A DNA stretch of 64,000 bases from Chiridota heheva (GCA_020152595.1 JAIGNY010001718.1:1-64000); one strand, 5' to 3'. Numbered from the stretch's first letter, positions 25,030-38,200 are shown. The notes: a model not told the origin generated them from the letters alone. Numbers and translations: made by a program.

Positions 25030-28000
25030 CCTCATGCATGAAGAAGATAATAGTGAAAATATACATTTGATGAATACCAAGCAAAAGACCTAGACTGCTA
25101 GAAGACAAAACATACACCCAAAGGTGACATTAATTAAATATTCATGAATAAATGTTTCACGTCCGTATCGCATTGCATTGTGGGTATTAATATTTCCCAA
25201 ACGCCATGGACACTATTCTTTTGTTTTGCTTTTGTTTCTTTTTCTATTTTTGTGAATTCTATTATGTTGAAATACAAACTAAATAAAAGAGAGTAAATAA
25301 AATGTGCCGACAAGGTGTCGTGGTTAAGAAGACGTCCGCTGGCCAAATTTGGTCGAACACAGAATTCATTCTAGAAGTTTGCTAGTCGCTTTCCCCAAAT
25401 TAATAAAGCGAAATCGTTTTTTCTGCATGAATTCGCAAAAGAATGAATTTATCATTTTTAGTATTTTTGTCTTTGAAAGACCATAATCATAGTTCGTTTT
25501 CCTTTCTGAAGAATGCACTAAAGTAGTTGCGATAAACAGTAACAGGAGGACACGTCCATTTCGTTTTAGAATAGATGACAGGGTCACGATGACATGACTC
25601 CAGTCACAAACTTGAAATTGGTCAATACCTCAAGAGTCAGTTAGTAGGCTTTGTCCAGTCTAACTCATAAACTGACCAATATGGTGACAAAGCATTCCTT
25701 TGCACAAATTGTTATCTCAATGAACTTTAATCCCTGATAAAATAATGCCAGGTTATCTGTAGTACATGATGACGTCATAATTTCATAGAACACTGTAATT
25801 AATTTGCACTCTTCTAATGCCTTCCTTTTTATTATATTTTTCACCTTTTTCCACAACATACTGAAGTGACACACTATTGCACAATAACCGAATGAAGTTC
25901 AAATATATTTCCCATGTGCACCTGTTAAACCACCTACATCTTTTACGTTTTTCGCATTTTTCAATTTTTTTCCCCTTCAAGTTTCAAATTTTTCATAAAT
26001 GTCTTAAGAATACTGAAAAATATTTACAGATCACATGATCATACTAAATAATTACATCTACCACCATATGGAATGTTAACACTCATGCACATGGCTACCA
26101 CATGAATTAAATCCATTGGTAGATTTTAAACATTCTAAATACATTTGATTGCACAATTCCCGGCCTGCTGGTCAATTTTAGACCATCTTAATTTGATTAC
26201 GTCATATTTACAACAAATTTATACATATTATAAATTGCACGTTAAAGTAAAATTGAGTCGTAAAAGTTAAAGAAAAAGAAATTAATTATTGCACATATTT
26301 GTATAGTAATGTAAGAGAACGACACCAAGAAAATACGCCGCTTTCTTCTAGGTTTACTTTTTGACAAAATGAAAACAATTTGAGGCCGGTGGAAGCAATT
26401 TGCATCAGCTTATTCAACAAAAAAAATGTTTTAAGCCCAAATAAAAAATAAATTAAATCTATATGAATGACTCTCTTTGAACTGCCTGGGAGCAGATGAT
26501 AGGTTATGTTCATTATTAATAATATTTTCATGATAACTGATAGGCCAGGCGTAATTTTTTTTTTAAAGGTTGCTAAGGGAAGAACCATTTACTCTCCCAC
26601 ACTTTACTAATAATAACCAGAAAGAGATTCGATTACAATCATGTTTGACGATCACTGCAATCGGACGTCATAAGCCTCTATATATTAATTCCATGACCCA
26701 TCCCCCGCCTGCCCCTTCCAGGTCCCGCTCCCCTACAAAACCTGCCTTATTCACTGAGGTCCAACGCTGTTGCTTCCACCGGTCGCATTGCGACCTAATT
26801 TGAACACGGAGTAGTTTCTGAATTGTCACAGAACTGTCATCGCATAAGTGCATAAGATGCATTCGAGACGATCCAATTCGCTCTACATACTATCAACATT
26901 AACTGATTAAGTTCTATTCTACGTAAGATTGTCCAAGATTGGCATTCAAGACTTTTAGACGTTAAAAGTACGACTCAGATGAATGTAATAAGCAAGATAT
27001 GTTACAAAAATTCATAACCGACGTTTTAGAGAATTACCCCCCACCCTCTCCTTTCCCCTTGCCTCTCCTCCAAAATGGGATAGAGTCATAATGCAATGTT
27101 GAATATTGTAGCCCTTCTGCTGGAATCAACCTCAGTCTGTCAGTCGGAATGAGGCTGATATTATTCAATCACTTATTTTTTCTTCACTAATTTGATACCA
27201 GATTTGCAGCCAAGAAACATAGTATATGGTGAGAGATTTGCTGTACCTCTGCCCTTACACGTTTCGGTGCCAATGGAAATGGAATTTTCCAATTTTGATA
27301 ATTGTACTTTGTAGGAATACAAATCAATTTTGCATCAACGTATTACATCATTTTTATGATAAACATGAACCAGGGAACCAACCCGCGTAAACTAAACTGG
27401 TCATGAATTTTCATATCATAAACTGCTTTTTATCCCTTCACTTGTCAATTCTCTACGTCTTTAAAGACATTATAAATTGTTTTTCATTATTGCACATCAG
27501 CCGAAAAAGAAAAACATTATTCTAAATCTACGATGACATTGTCCAAGATTGGCATTGACGAATTCACAATACTTGCAAATCAAACATGTAATTATTCTGA
27601 TTAAAGGCAAAAATAGATAAGAATTCAATTGGAACAGCTTAAAAGCTGAAAAGAGTGACGAAAATCTTATATCTCAAGAACACGCAAGAAATTCACAAAC
27701 ATATACCTTATGATGATTGGCATTCAGTGGGGTTTAAAATGCAATTACATTTGCAAAATGCTTCACAAAATAATTGCACTCAAATCTTTGAAATAAACAG
27801 ATAGAATAGTCATTCCAACAAAAAACAAATGAACGGAAATGTCTATATACGAATAGTAAAACAAGAGTAAGTTTAGTTTGAATAGGTCATGAATGGACCT
27901 TTGTTCTTAATCATAATGCTTACATCATACTTTATTTACATATTGCACACATTGCGGTGTCACTTCTGTGTCAAACACGAGAAATTTTGAAGCTATTAAT

Positions 28001-28130
28001 TATGTACATTAAACAAACTACTTACAATAAAAGCATATAATAAATGGCACATTAAACGAAAAGTGAACAAAAAAGGGCTAAAAATCTACTGATACAGTGA
28101 TACGGGAGTATGAATGATAGATCTGGAGTC
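25030..28130. other. Gene-empty AT-rich stretch
   Basis: No supportable gene on either strand. A 19-base word, ATTGTCCAAGATTGGCATT, occurs exactly twice (26928-26946 and 27538-27556). A long 3' UTR of the minus-strand exon at 30726 is possible but cannot be shown from sequence alone. Confidence 0.3.
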
Positions 28131-28360
28131 ATCTGGGGTGTAGCCAGATCCTCTATGGGGTAAGGGGTCGTCCAACAAAGCAACCCAAAAGGGGTCTGAC
28201 GTTGCACTCCAGGATTAAATTGTCTGAAAAGCAAAAAAACACGAGGTATATTCGCTCATCAGTCAGTATGAGAGTATATATGATCAAATCTGAACCGTAT
28301 GATATTTGGGGGTCCGACGACCCCGGTTCGACACCCCAAACCCCGAGGCTACACCCACGA
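28131..28360. mobile_element. Short inverted-repeat element with GGTGTAGCC ends
   Basis: TCTGGGGTGTAGCCAGATC on the left faces CGAGGCTACACCCACGA on the right. G/C-rich stretches adjoin both ends. The ends resemble the GCGTAGCC family. No duplication was seen. Confidence 0.5.
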
Positions 28361-29744
28361 TTATAACCGGTACTTCTGTACTTTGTGCAATTGTTCTAAT
28401 GTATACCACCTGACTAAATTCAGGCGGCTTGTTAGCAGAGTAGTAGAATTTGAACTTGACATGCTGTAACTGCAGTTTTTAACAAAGCTGTGGATATCAA
28501 AATCATATATATTCATACACACGAATATACGAAGGTGGAACATTTCGATATATGTTTGTTGATACATCTTCGTATAGATTCATCTGTTAATAACAATGAC
28601 CAATTCTTGCTCAATTACTTTTCAAAGTACTCAAAATCATTTAACTGTTTAAGCACATTATAGATGTTATTTAAACCGAAAGTCCACTTTAATACACACA
28701 ATTGTTTCATACCGACTGGTCAAACGTATATAGTATTCCACATGCAACATAATCAGACTATCAATCGTATATTTCCCGCCACTCACTCGGTCACCATTTT
28801 TTGTTAATACGTTTACACAATAATTGAAAATATCTATTCTAAACTATTTTGAGTTGATTGCTCCGTCAACACGAGGGGCTGTCACGAGGGGCCATTGGCC
28901 ACCTCGGACACGAGACCCGGCAAGATTATAGCTCTTCTTTTCATTTTATTGCCTCCCGAAATTATTATAACTATTTGAAGGAATAGGGTTTTAACTATTT
29001 TCTACAAAATTCAAACTTGACACGATAAATGTGTTCTGAGAATATACCTACAATCTGAAAAGCATTCTATAAAGTTATAAAAAAAAAAAAAATGTACAAC
29101 CACAATTTGACATTACGACTAGAGATCGCGAGTGAAACGCTGGATACGACTGGACAATGTCCTTTTCACCACAGCTGTCAGGCTGTTGTCAGGTTGTATT
29201 CAAAGTATTTACAAAAATACGCAAGAAACACGAGGCCAATTTAAGATTTTCATTTGCTCATTGTTCTAAAAATTCCCAAAATCTTCAAATAAATCTTCAG
29301 GATTATCAATCGAATCAGTAGTCACGGTTGTATTAATGCCCTATTTGTAGCCATGCCCAAAATATAAGTGTGATAAGTTTTTTACTTTTTCTTTTTTGTT
29401 AAGTTTTCGTTTGTTTTTTGTTTCTGAAATAGTAATGAAAGTTGAATGAATAGATTACGAAGAGGTACTAAGCCGTACATTCATATATGAACAAGACTAA
29501 ATGGTGGAATTTCCTGAACCAACAAGATTATTTGACTGAATCTTATGTCATGTTGTTATGCTCTGACACCCTTCTCCACAAAGGAATGCAGAATCAATAA
29601 TAACAAAGGCTCCTCGCTGTTGTTTTTACCATTTTATGATTTTTTTTCGCTTTTAGTATGTCCAAGAGAACATGATTGTGTTTTAGAGCTATAGACCCCC
29701 TTTCCCCCTACCCCATAATTTGAATGATCCTGTCAGTGTCACAA
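28361..29744. other. No gene seen
   Basis: AT-rich sequence without open frames of note; an A run at 29079-29092 and a T/G-rich patch near 29380-29425. Confidence 0.3.
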
Positions 29745-30025
29745 TTTGCCTATAGCCAAATAACTACATTGATGAGTTGTATTCAAAGAACATTTAACAT
29801 GACTAAATCATGTCACCACTAGCCCATAACATTACTGAGTTGTATTCAAAGAACACATGCATAACATATTTAAATGTCACCACTAAGCCCATAACCGAAT
29901 GAAATTATTAGGTTGTATATCAAGAACATTTAACATACTTAAATGTCAAAATAGCCCATAACCTGATAACCAGATATCAAAACATAAGTCGTATTCAAAG
30001 AACAAATAACAGACTTTGAAGTCAT
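29745..30025. repeat. Diverged tandem repeat, about 60-85 bp period, four copies
   Basis: TTGTATTCAAAGAACA recurs at about 29778, 29831 and, less well preserved, 29914 (TTGTATATCAAGAACA) and 29988 (TCGTATTCAAAGAACA). TAGCCCATAAC or AAGCCCATAAC comes between copies. Confidence 0.75.
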
Positions 30026-30725
30026 GTCGCTATTGAAATATTTACATGTAACAAAGTCATATATACAAATGGATAAAAAGACAAATGATATCGAAAATGG
30101 TGGCAAGCTGTAAAAGAGCCAACTGAAACAGTGGTTTTGTTTCTTTTTTGTATCAAACGATTTCCTAAAACGCAGATAAGTTTTTGATTGTTTCTAGTTT
30201 TTATATTTATGTTTTTTAATTTTTATTTTAGTTTTTGTTTAATGCACTAATGAATTGGGTAAAATGTATAAAGTATGTACGGCTTTCTTATCGATAATGC
30301 CAGGAACTCAGGCACTATTTGCTTTCATTTTGTTCTATATTTATGAAATTACTGACATAGATGTAGGCCTATGCTTTCCGTAACCTCACCATACTGCCAT
30401 ACAGCCATAATATTTTCTCAACTTTGAGTGTAATACAAGAGAGGTGCCAGACAATGGCATATCTCTTAGAAACGGTAAAATGATCGCAAGATTTGTTTAA
30501 GATATACCTCTAACAGTCTAATTTGCTTAGCTCGTGGCTGGGCTGCGTCGATTAAAACCATAGATTTGCATTTTTCTTTATATGTCACAGTGATGTTTGT
30601 GAGGGTGCATTTCCACTTAAATGGCCATAAAAATGATTGATGTTGACGTAGATCACGCACTGACGACTTCGGAAACGGAGAGCGTCAACACCGTCGATAC
30701 CACTGCCAGCTGTCCTAGGTATCGG

Positions 30726-30934
30726 TTAAACGCCCACGGCCGTTAGATAGCCGAGAACGGAGCGGCACTTGTCTGGGATTGGCGTCGATCTCTGCCGTAA
30801 ACGGGCACATATACCATCCAGGTGGACCTTCCCCGCTTGGCATCGTACTTGTCTGTGGTTTGCACACGGAACACACTTGACCTCATCTCCGGCCACACTT
30901 GCACATGTGTTCTTAAAATGGAAGCAGACTACAT
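30726..30934 (-). CDS. Putative terminal coding exon of a cysteine-rich protein (partial)
   Basis: On the minus strand a polypyrimidine-AG acceptor (TTTTCTTTGTTTACAG) precedes an open frame that ends in TAA at 30726-30728. It reads VVCFHFKNTCASVAGDEVKC, then VPCANHRQVRCQAGKVH, then DGICARL, then IPDKC. Seven cysteines in about 55 residues suggest a disulphide-rich secreted or extracellular segment. Local GC content is higher than in the flanks, as expected for coding DNA. I do not recognise the family and no upstream exon could be joined. An unusual chance open frame remains possible. Confidence 0.45.
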
Positions 30935-32615
30935 CTGTAAACAAAGAAAATAATAATTGATATAAATGGCTTATCACATGTTTCTTTTTCCATTACAACG
31001 TTTTTGTTTACATCTAAAGCGTATTTTTGACAATTTCATATTCCATAATAATCCATAAGAAAAAATGAGTCTGTGAGCCAAATACTTTGTCTTCACAAAA
31101 CATTTGTGATTTATCATGCATTGTGCCAACTTCAGAAATAATAAACAATTATAAAAAAATTCCGCAATTTGATACATTTTGCGACAAAAAACCATGCACA
31201 ATTTTAACTTTACATTGAAGTAAAACAATTGCTGTCGGGTTTCCTTTGCTTAGACAAATATTAAAATACTGCAAACAAACAAACCTGAGCAGTCAGTCAA
31301 CGATATTTATATTTTATCCAAAATTAGAACTGTAATCACGCTGGTCCAATATTAGATGAAATATTCTTGGGTTGACGCAATGCATAATTAAATGTGCCAC
31401 GCAATGAATTTTCCAAAACAATAAATTTGTTTATAAGTTGTAAATTAAATTTTGATCAAACACTGCACCGTTCTTTATAATCACTGCTGGAGGTACCGTA
31501 TTGCTCACCACACATTTCAAATTTAATAACCTCGTGGGTAACCTTTTAAATTCACGATTCTTAATATTTCATTGTTAAGTACTTAATTTGTTGTAATGAG
31601 CAGATGAGTGACTGGTATGGGAAACACTTAAAATTCTGTTTTTGAACTTACCACAAATAGCTAGTGTTATCAGAGTTAACTCTCTTTACAAGTGCATGCT
31701 CATAACTTATTATTTTGTTGTAAGTTTAATTCTTGCTCATGATAACAAGAAACAAATTTTGATATGCAAAAAGTATTGACTATTATTATTCAAATGTCAT
31801 GAATGACCGCGTTGTAATTTTATCACTGCTGACTGGTCAGTGCAATAACATCTTACTTCAGGTTTCCGCATTTTCTATCTTGCTAAATTTGCTGGTATGA
31901 TCATGGAAATGATATTTGTATACATTATATGATACGTTACAAATGCTTGTGAGATATTCTTATGCATGCAAATTTACATCGAGTGAGTCGTACGCCATTC
32001 AGCCATTAGCCAGTTGGTTACCATAACAACGATTTGATGAGTGATATCGCGTTCGAAGATATGTTAATGTTTTAGAGCGATTGAACTTGTGAGAATCTTC
32101 AATATCTGAATACAGATAAAGGGGAAAATGAATTGATATATCGCCATGTAGTGAAAAGAACACTAGTCTGAGAAATAGTTGATTATGAATTCACAAACTA
32201 GCTACAAAATGCACCGTCTGCATGCCTGGTGAAAAGATTACGGTAACCAGTAACAAAGCGAGTGAAGCTGAACCATCTGTGCACAAATTATAACGCCAGA
32301 TGGGACTTTCCCATCGTTTATCTTCAAACTACCGGCCATGTCGTATAATAAAGTATTATTAGCATACACTGCTTATACCAGCTTTTTTTCATAGAATCGA
32401 TTTTTTTTTTTTAATGAAAACATGTGCAGACAGTGATGAAGAGTTAAGGTAACTATTTGGCTCATAACAGTATACGTGGGGAAATGATTTTAAGATATAC
32501 TCGATTCCACCTGTTCTAAAGAAGCAATGCTATAATTTCTAATGATTGATAGGTGGAGGGAAATACACCTGAAACCCCACCTATTATTTATATCATTAAA
32601 GGAATGGAGGCATGA
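30935..32615. other. No gene seen
   Basis: If the exon at 30726-30934 is real, this is the intron upstream of it on the minus strand. No further exon was recognised. Confidence 0.3.
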
Positions 32616-32831
32616 CAGTGATGTAGCCACGGGGGGATGGGGGCGGATCCCACTTTTTCAACGGAATTTTCCAAAATTGGGATAATCTTTGATTTTGTAT
32701 TATTTCTTTTGTATTTAAATTAACAAACAAAATTGCCCTTAGAAGTGGGCTAAATTTGAACACTTCGTATTGGGAGGGGGTCTAGGACCTTATCGGACCA
32801 CCTCATTCTTTTAATGCTGGCTACGCCACTG
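32616..32831. mobile_element. MITE-like copy with CAGTG(A/G)(T/C)GTAGCCA ends
   Basis: It starts CAGTGATGTAGCCAC followed by a G run and ends CTGGCTACGCCACTG, an inverted terminal pair of about 15 bp with two or three mismatches. The 216-bp body is noncoding. The flanking 8-mers do not match. Confidence 0.65.
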
Positions 32832-33070
32832 AGATTGTCACCCCCTTTTCCGCTCTCACAATGGTTCTAAGACAATATCAGACTGTCCGAGTCATCAACC
32901 GAGCAGCTGAAAATGGTCTGCTGCAGTTATGGTCAGCAAATATCAATCACATTTGCTGTAAAACCATTACGAGAACAAAAGAGGGAGCAAGAGGGGTGAG
33001 TGTACACGCAAATACTGGTATAAGGACAAAGAAGATAACAAAAATGACTGGAAGGAAAAATCGATGAACA

Positions 33071-33126
33071 AAATAAAGAATAGATCCTGTAAATAAAGAA
33101 TAGATCTGTAGATAAAGAATAGATAA
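33071..33126. repeat. Three-copy tandem repeat of AAATAAAGAATAGATC(C)TGT
   Basis: ATAAAGAATAGAT occurs three times at about 19-20 bp spacing. Confidence 0.85.
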
Positions 33127-33730
33127 TTTTTCTCATTAAAAATTATTTATGCTATTTTCATTATGATTATTATTATAAAACATTGTTTCAGAGTAAAATA
33201 CATTTTTGTTCATTATTCTGTAACATGTGTCTTGCCAATAAGCACAATCGTTTTGTTTCAATGAAATCAAATCAATATTGTTTTTGAGGGATGAGTGTGA
33301 CGTCACTTCCCGTGAAGCATATATTTATAATGTCACTCATTTCGAGGCACATTTTATGAAACATTTTACTTGAATATTTTCTTCAGAATTTAGGATTGTG
33401 GAAAACTTGATTCATCCTTTGATTACCTGATTACTGTTTAAAGTTTTCTTAATGCAATTTTCGTGACTGATTACAAGGCAAATCAAATTATTACTAATTT
33501 GTGCTTACGCAGTGTCTTTGGGAAATAGACTGTTAAAGGAATTTTGCCAAACTGGCAATGAATCGGTGGTGTGAAATTGCTTAGAAACAGTCAACATTAT
33601 TGAAGCAATTAATTGACCTGCCGATCGTTAAAATTCAAAAGCCCTACAAACATAAAAAATGTCCCTCAGACTTCACTAACCGCAGTGGACATGGTGGCGG
33701 CGATTTATTTTCAACCCAGACAAACCCAAA

Positions 33731-33865
33731 CAGTGGTGTAGCCAGTCATATAGGCTTGATACAAGGCTTCATTTCTTAGGGGGACCTAATGATATTCGTT
33801 CCCCCTACAAAATTATTGGGGGCATGTACCTTCCACGTCCCTCGGGATCACCGGCTATGACTAAG
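33731..33865. mobile_element. Degenerate CAGTGGTGTAGCCAG element
   Basis: CAGTGGTGTAGCCAG at the left and CCGGCTATGACTAAG at the right resemble the inverted ends of the CTACGCCACTG family. G and C runs are inside. Confidence 0.45.
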
Positions 33866-34274
33866 CGTGACCAATGCAAGGTTGACCTGAGGTTTAAATT
33901 TTTAAGAAAAAAGTGAAATAAGTATACTGACCGTGAAACTGGAAGGCGTAGTCTTCTCCAATGCGTTTTCGTGTGAGCGATTATTCGTAGGGCCGGATTT
34001 CATGGTCCCCGCATGGTCCCCGCATGGTCTTCGTCGTTGATAGCAATTTTTTGTCAGTTTTCACATATATATTGGAGCGAGAATTGCAAGTGAAAAATGC
34101 TTTTGCAATATTTTTTTATTTTTTTGTCTTTTGATAGCACTCTAGCGGTGTGTTGCAGTCAACAAAATCTAAAACAGAGCTGGACGGAAAGGACATACGA
34201 GATCCGATGGAATAGATTTCCTTCCGGAAACAAAATAAATAGAAAGAGAAGTTGAGTGTTTAAGGAGAAAGCTT

Positions 34275-34958
34275 TTACGTCATGAACATTTTGATGTACA
34301 ACTGTAGTGTCAATGGCAATGGAAGTAGCTCTACTTGCTCGACGCAACATAATTTTGATGCAATTTTGGCCCTACATCTGTCTTGTAGGTCCATGAAACT
34401 CCGACGAGCCTTGGTGAGGGACATTTCAGTCTTTGCAGCCGTTGAGCAAACAATTGGATACAAATCTTCTTCGATTCTTTCAAGATCCTTAAAGGCCACG
34501 CCTAGACATACTCCATCTTTGAAATATGTTAGAGTGCCACGTCCCCCGTCAAAAAGAATCCCGATACGTGCTGTTTTGTTTTCAGAAAAAGGCCGAGTGT
34601 ACTCACGCGATGTTCCGTTGTGCCAAAGAAGACCTTTATGTGAAAGTCCCCAGCTCTGGTCGTTCTCGCCTAGCATATTGATGAACGAATCAACATGGAG
34701 TCTTGTGTATCTCGTTCCAATTCCGAACATGATGCTGGTTCCGTAGAATCTATGAATTAAGCTGATTTCCCAATAATACCGGGCGTCTTTACAAAGAGGT
34801 GTTGTACCTCGCACCCCTGCAGATCCGATGGACCATGTTGGATGAAACTGTACATGTTTATTTCGTTTTCCGCTTAAAAATACTTCATGAGATTTATCAG
34901 CTTGATTCCAAGTCCAATTATCACGGCAACTGTCAGGCAAGATGTCGTCAGACGCCAT
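34275..34958 (-). CDS. SPSB3: SPRY domain-containing SOCS box protein 3-like
   Basis: The first in-frame ATG (34956-34958) gives a 227-residue protein starting MASDDILPDSC. The frame stays open upstream to 35060 but without an ATG. Residues about 14-187 form a SPRY domain: NWTWNQADKSHEVFLSG, HPTWSIGSAGVRGTTPL, RYYWEISL, YGTSIMFGIGT, DQSWGLSHKGLLWHNG, GTLTYFKDGVCLGVAF and LYPIVCSTAAKTEMSL. These align in order with SPSB3 proteins as I know them. Residues 188-227 (LQDRCRAKIASKLCCVEQVE, LPLPLTLQLYI) fit a shortened SOCS box. SPSB proteins are substrate receptors of cullin-RING ubiquitin ligases: SPRY binds substrate and the SOCS box recruits elongin B/C. The whole SPRY region lies in one exon, unlike the intron-split vertebrate gene, so an intron-poor gene or a retrocopy are both possible. 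There are no internal stops or frameshifts. Confidence 0.85.
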   Translation of the reverse strand: MASDDILPDSCRDNWTWNQADKSHEVFLSGKRNKHVQFHPTWSIGSAGVRGTTPLCKDARYYWEISLIHRFYGTSIMFGIGTRYTRLHVDSFINMLGENDQSWGLSHKGLLWHNGTSREYTRPFSENKTARIGILFDGGRGTLTYFKDGVCLGVAFKDLERIEEDLYPIVCSTAAKTEMSLTKARRSFMDLQDRCRAKIASKLCCVEQVELLPLPLTLQLYIKMFMT

Positions 34959-35060
34959 ATTGTATGATTCATCACCGTTTTTTCCATAATTTACACTCAA
35001 CTCCGAATAGAAAATAGTCAAGAAAACATCATGAAGAGGAAAATATTTTACCCTAAACAA

Positions 35061-35268
35061 GTTTAAGACGACGGTGCTTCCATGAGGGCAACGGAAGCCC
35101 GAGTCTGTCCATGATGTTATGACTTATTCACCATTCTCTCCATCCTTGTTTTATATTCCTACCGATTATGGCGCACCTTAATTATCAACATAAATACATT
35201 CCCTATGCAAACAGGTTGCGGTCGTTCGGCGTGTGCTTGGCACACGACAGATGCAAAACTGTGTTCTG
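35061..35268. other. Probable 5' flank of the SPSB3-like gene
   Basis: This is the stretch just upstream of the minus-strand gene. No clear splice acceptor or TATA box was seen. Confidence 0.3.
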
Positions 35269-35273
35269 ATTGG
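35269..35273 (-). promoter_or_regulatory. CCAAT box upstream of the SPSB3-like gene
   Basis: Read on the gene strand, TTAGCCAATCAG contains CCAAT about 310 bases before the ATG. The flanks (AGCCAATCAG) match the usual NF-Y site. Function is inferred from position only. Confidence 0.4.
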
Positions 35274-38200
35274 CTAACGAAGTTACAGCTCGTGTGCCGA
35301 AATCAGAGCTAATGTACACTGTAGCTAGGAGTGGGTTTAGTGACATCTTTCTTATTTGCATAATTGATTTGCCGGTTAGGTAGTTGTTCATCTCACTTAT
35401 TATAACTCGCCGTGAACCTGACACAAAGAATCTCCATGATGTAAAATTGTCTTTCAAGAGGTATACAACAGCTCGCTTAATCTTTTTTGTGTTTTTCTTT
35501 TGCTCGAAGACAAGAAGTGACGTTTTTGAACAGGTAGAGCTAATACAATGATTACCTTCCCCACTTGTATTGAACTGTAAGATTACAAAAAAGATGAAAG
35601 ACAAAGAATAAAAATATATATAAATTAATTGAAACAAAGTTGCTACAAATTCAAATACGTTGTCTTATCTTCTTTGTTACCATCGCTAAACTTATTGAAA
35701 CGATTTATTTGTTTATCATTTATCATTTGTGACCCTTTTTTTTTTTTTACTAAGAGGTAAAAACACATAATAGTTTAATAAATGATAATGATAAAGTCTA
35801 TGTATGTGAGTTGCGATACAATTTGACTAATTTGGTTAATTTGGCCTCCATTTTTATCATATTAATAGCTTTAATTCCGTAATTACGTCAAAAAGTCATA
35901 GGGTTTGCAAGCTATGACAACAAAATTGTCTTTTTTCTTCTTCATCATCATCAATAAGCTGCCTACGACAGAGTGGATGATATTTGTTTTGTTTTGATTA
36001 GAAGCTCCACATAACAAGTTGTAAAGACACCGGGCTCATATGGTTTTGCTTATATATTTTGTCCAAGGACGCCGAACGGAGTGGTTTTATATTTTACTTA
36101 AAGGGCAAAACCTGAAACTGGGAAGCCTATCATTCGGAGGAAAAAACGATATGAGCGATAGTTTGTTTTGTTTACTGAAATAAGACTGGGTGTAAGCCTA
36201 TAAGTTCACCACAAGTAGCCTACCATCTGACCATATACTATCACTTTCTACAGACATTATACAAATTAGGATTGTGACTCTTGTACTTTGTCGTCATACC
36301 AAAGAGCTTCTACACAGAGCAGTAGGTGGTGATTTACAAATAGAACGTTTACCTCCCCTCTCCCCCACCCCCTCCCCACACACAATCATTTTGGAGACCT
36401 CGAAACGAGTATTCGCTTAGTAATCTGGTAATTTCTTGAAACAACTGTCACTCAAATTCACACGCAGAGAAATCCGTGATTACTGATTCTCAAAGTCAAT
36501 TTGGTATGTATTATTTGAGTATATATATTTCTTCATATATTATACGGCAAGTGCACCCTTGAGTTAAAAGAGAAACTCCCCCTCACACTTGACTCAGTAG
36601 CGTCCCGTTTTCTGTCTAATCAGTTTCATGGTGTATACATCTTTAACATCATTTTAATTTAAACTTCACAACTCAGCTCTGGCTGTAGAATCTAATATTC
36701 GACTGCTTCCGCATGTAGACTCTCCTCCTGGCGTTTTGTCTTTTGTCTCTGTTTTTGTACGGTCAACCTGTATCATCATTGACGAAGCGTATCTTTTCGA
36801 CAGCAAATTTTTCGCCATCGGTGGTCACGAACAAAGCAACGGGAGACATATTTGGCGAATTAATTATTATAATGAATTTTACGATATGTAGACTGAATCA
36901 TTCATGGGTGGTGAATGCATGAATTTCGGTCTGATATAAAGTGTTTTGTTATCTCATATATAGTATATACATTATGCGAAATGATCAAAATATATCAAAC
37001 GCAGGTGCAAAAATTGTTTACAAACTATCTTAATTTTTGGTGATGTATGTTTTTGAAAGGCTATATACCCATACCAATTTTACAAAACAAAGAAAACTTG
37101 TTTTTAAGTGCTATAGCAGGTAAAAACAACAACACAAATAATGGAATAGCGACCAGAGATGACAAACTGACAAAGAAGCACGCATCCCTAATGTTGTTTT
37201 GATATAAACTGATGAAGATTTAAAGGATAAGTTCAGAATTATCTTATAAGTTCATCTTATATGAAAGATGACTTAAAAAGAAACAAAATAGTGAAGAAAG
37301 CATTCAAAAAATGTTATTCCCTTAACTGGTTAAGGAGATATTAAAGTTTAAAGTTTGGTATAATTTGTGTAAAAAAATAAGACTAGTTGTGACGTCACAC
37401 CCTCAGATTCCTCAAAGTTTGTATGTATTCAACTATATATTGTCCTGCGATTTTACAGTTATATGGCTTAAAACCCATTGGATATGTCAGTAAAGTAGTA
37501 AATCGGAATTTAGTATAATGGTTATTATAATTTACCACCAAAAGAAAGTCAACGTGGAAAATTAATTCAAACAGTAATCATTTTTTTTTAATACATTAAC
37601 AGATTAACAATTGTTAAAATGTGAGTATTAGGGCGCCAACCTTCCACAGTAGACTTACTACACCAGTCACTTCTACACAGATAAGAAAAAGCTTTAAACG
37701 TTAATTTCTTAATAACGGAATAAGATATTGAAGTAGTTTCTTGATTATTCTATTTCAGTCCTCTTTTATCAGTTTATATACGATGAACTTGCTTGACCAC
37801 TGAACTAATCATTTGTCTTCTTTACATTCCTTTTATTTGTTCATTATATACAATGTTGTAAATTTGCACGAGGAATATTGATATACATGTTTTCTGGGGG
37901 CAATCCCCCTGCCCCATACGCAACGTTAACTGATGTTAATATGTACCGTATTTAATTACGATAGTTGAGAGATCACGTGGCACAGTCAATCAAATCACGC
38001 CTCCCCTGCACTTCTCCCAGAAATTTTTTGTACAGAATTAGTGTTACAAATTTGAAAATAGGTCAAACGTTCTAAGGGCAAGACAAGCAGACAAGTCAAG
38101 ATAAAGACTATTCGTGTCATAGGTCTTCAAGTTCGCCATGTTTGTCCCTGGCATCTGGTCATTCTTTCATTACAATTACTTACAATTTCAAATCAAATGC

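Noticed and set aside
28322..28336. GGTTCGACACC matching the tRNA B-box pattern
   Set aside because: No A-box or cloverleaf pairing around it; it lies in the G/C-rich end of a MITE.
34282..34746. 154-codon plus-strand open frame
   Set aside because: Antisense shadow of the SPSB3-like coding region.
34957..35060. Extension of the SPSB3-like protein upstream of its ATG
   Set aside because: The frame is open but has no in-frame ATG (its outermost codon is TTG), and the upstream residues do not resemble the family.
35203..35637. 144-codon minus-strand open frame with a hydrophobic start
   Set aside because: No domain recognised; composition fits AT-rich noncoding DNA and it spans the likely promoter of the SPSB3-like gene.
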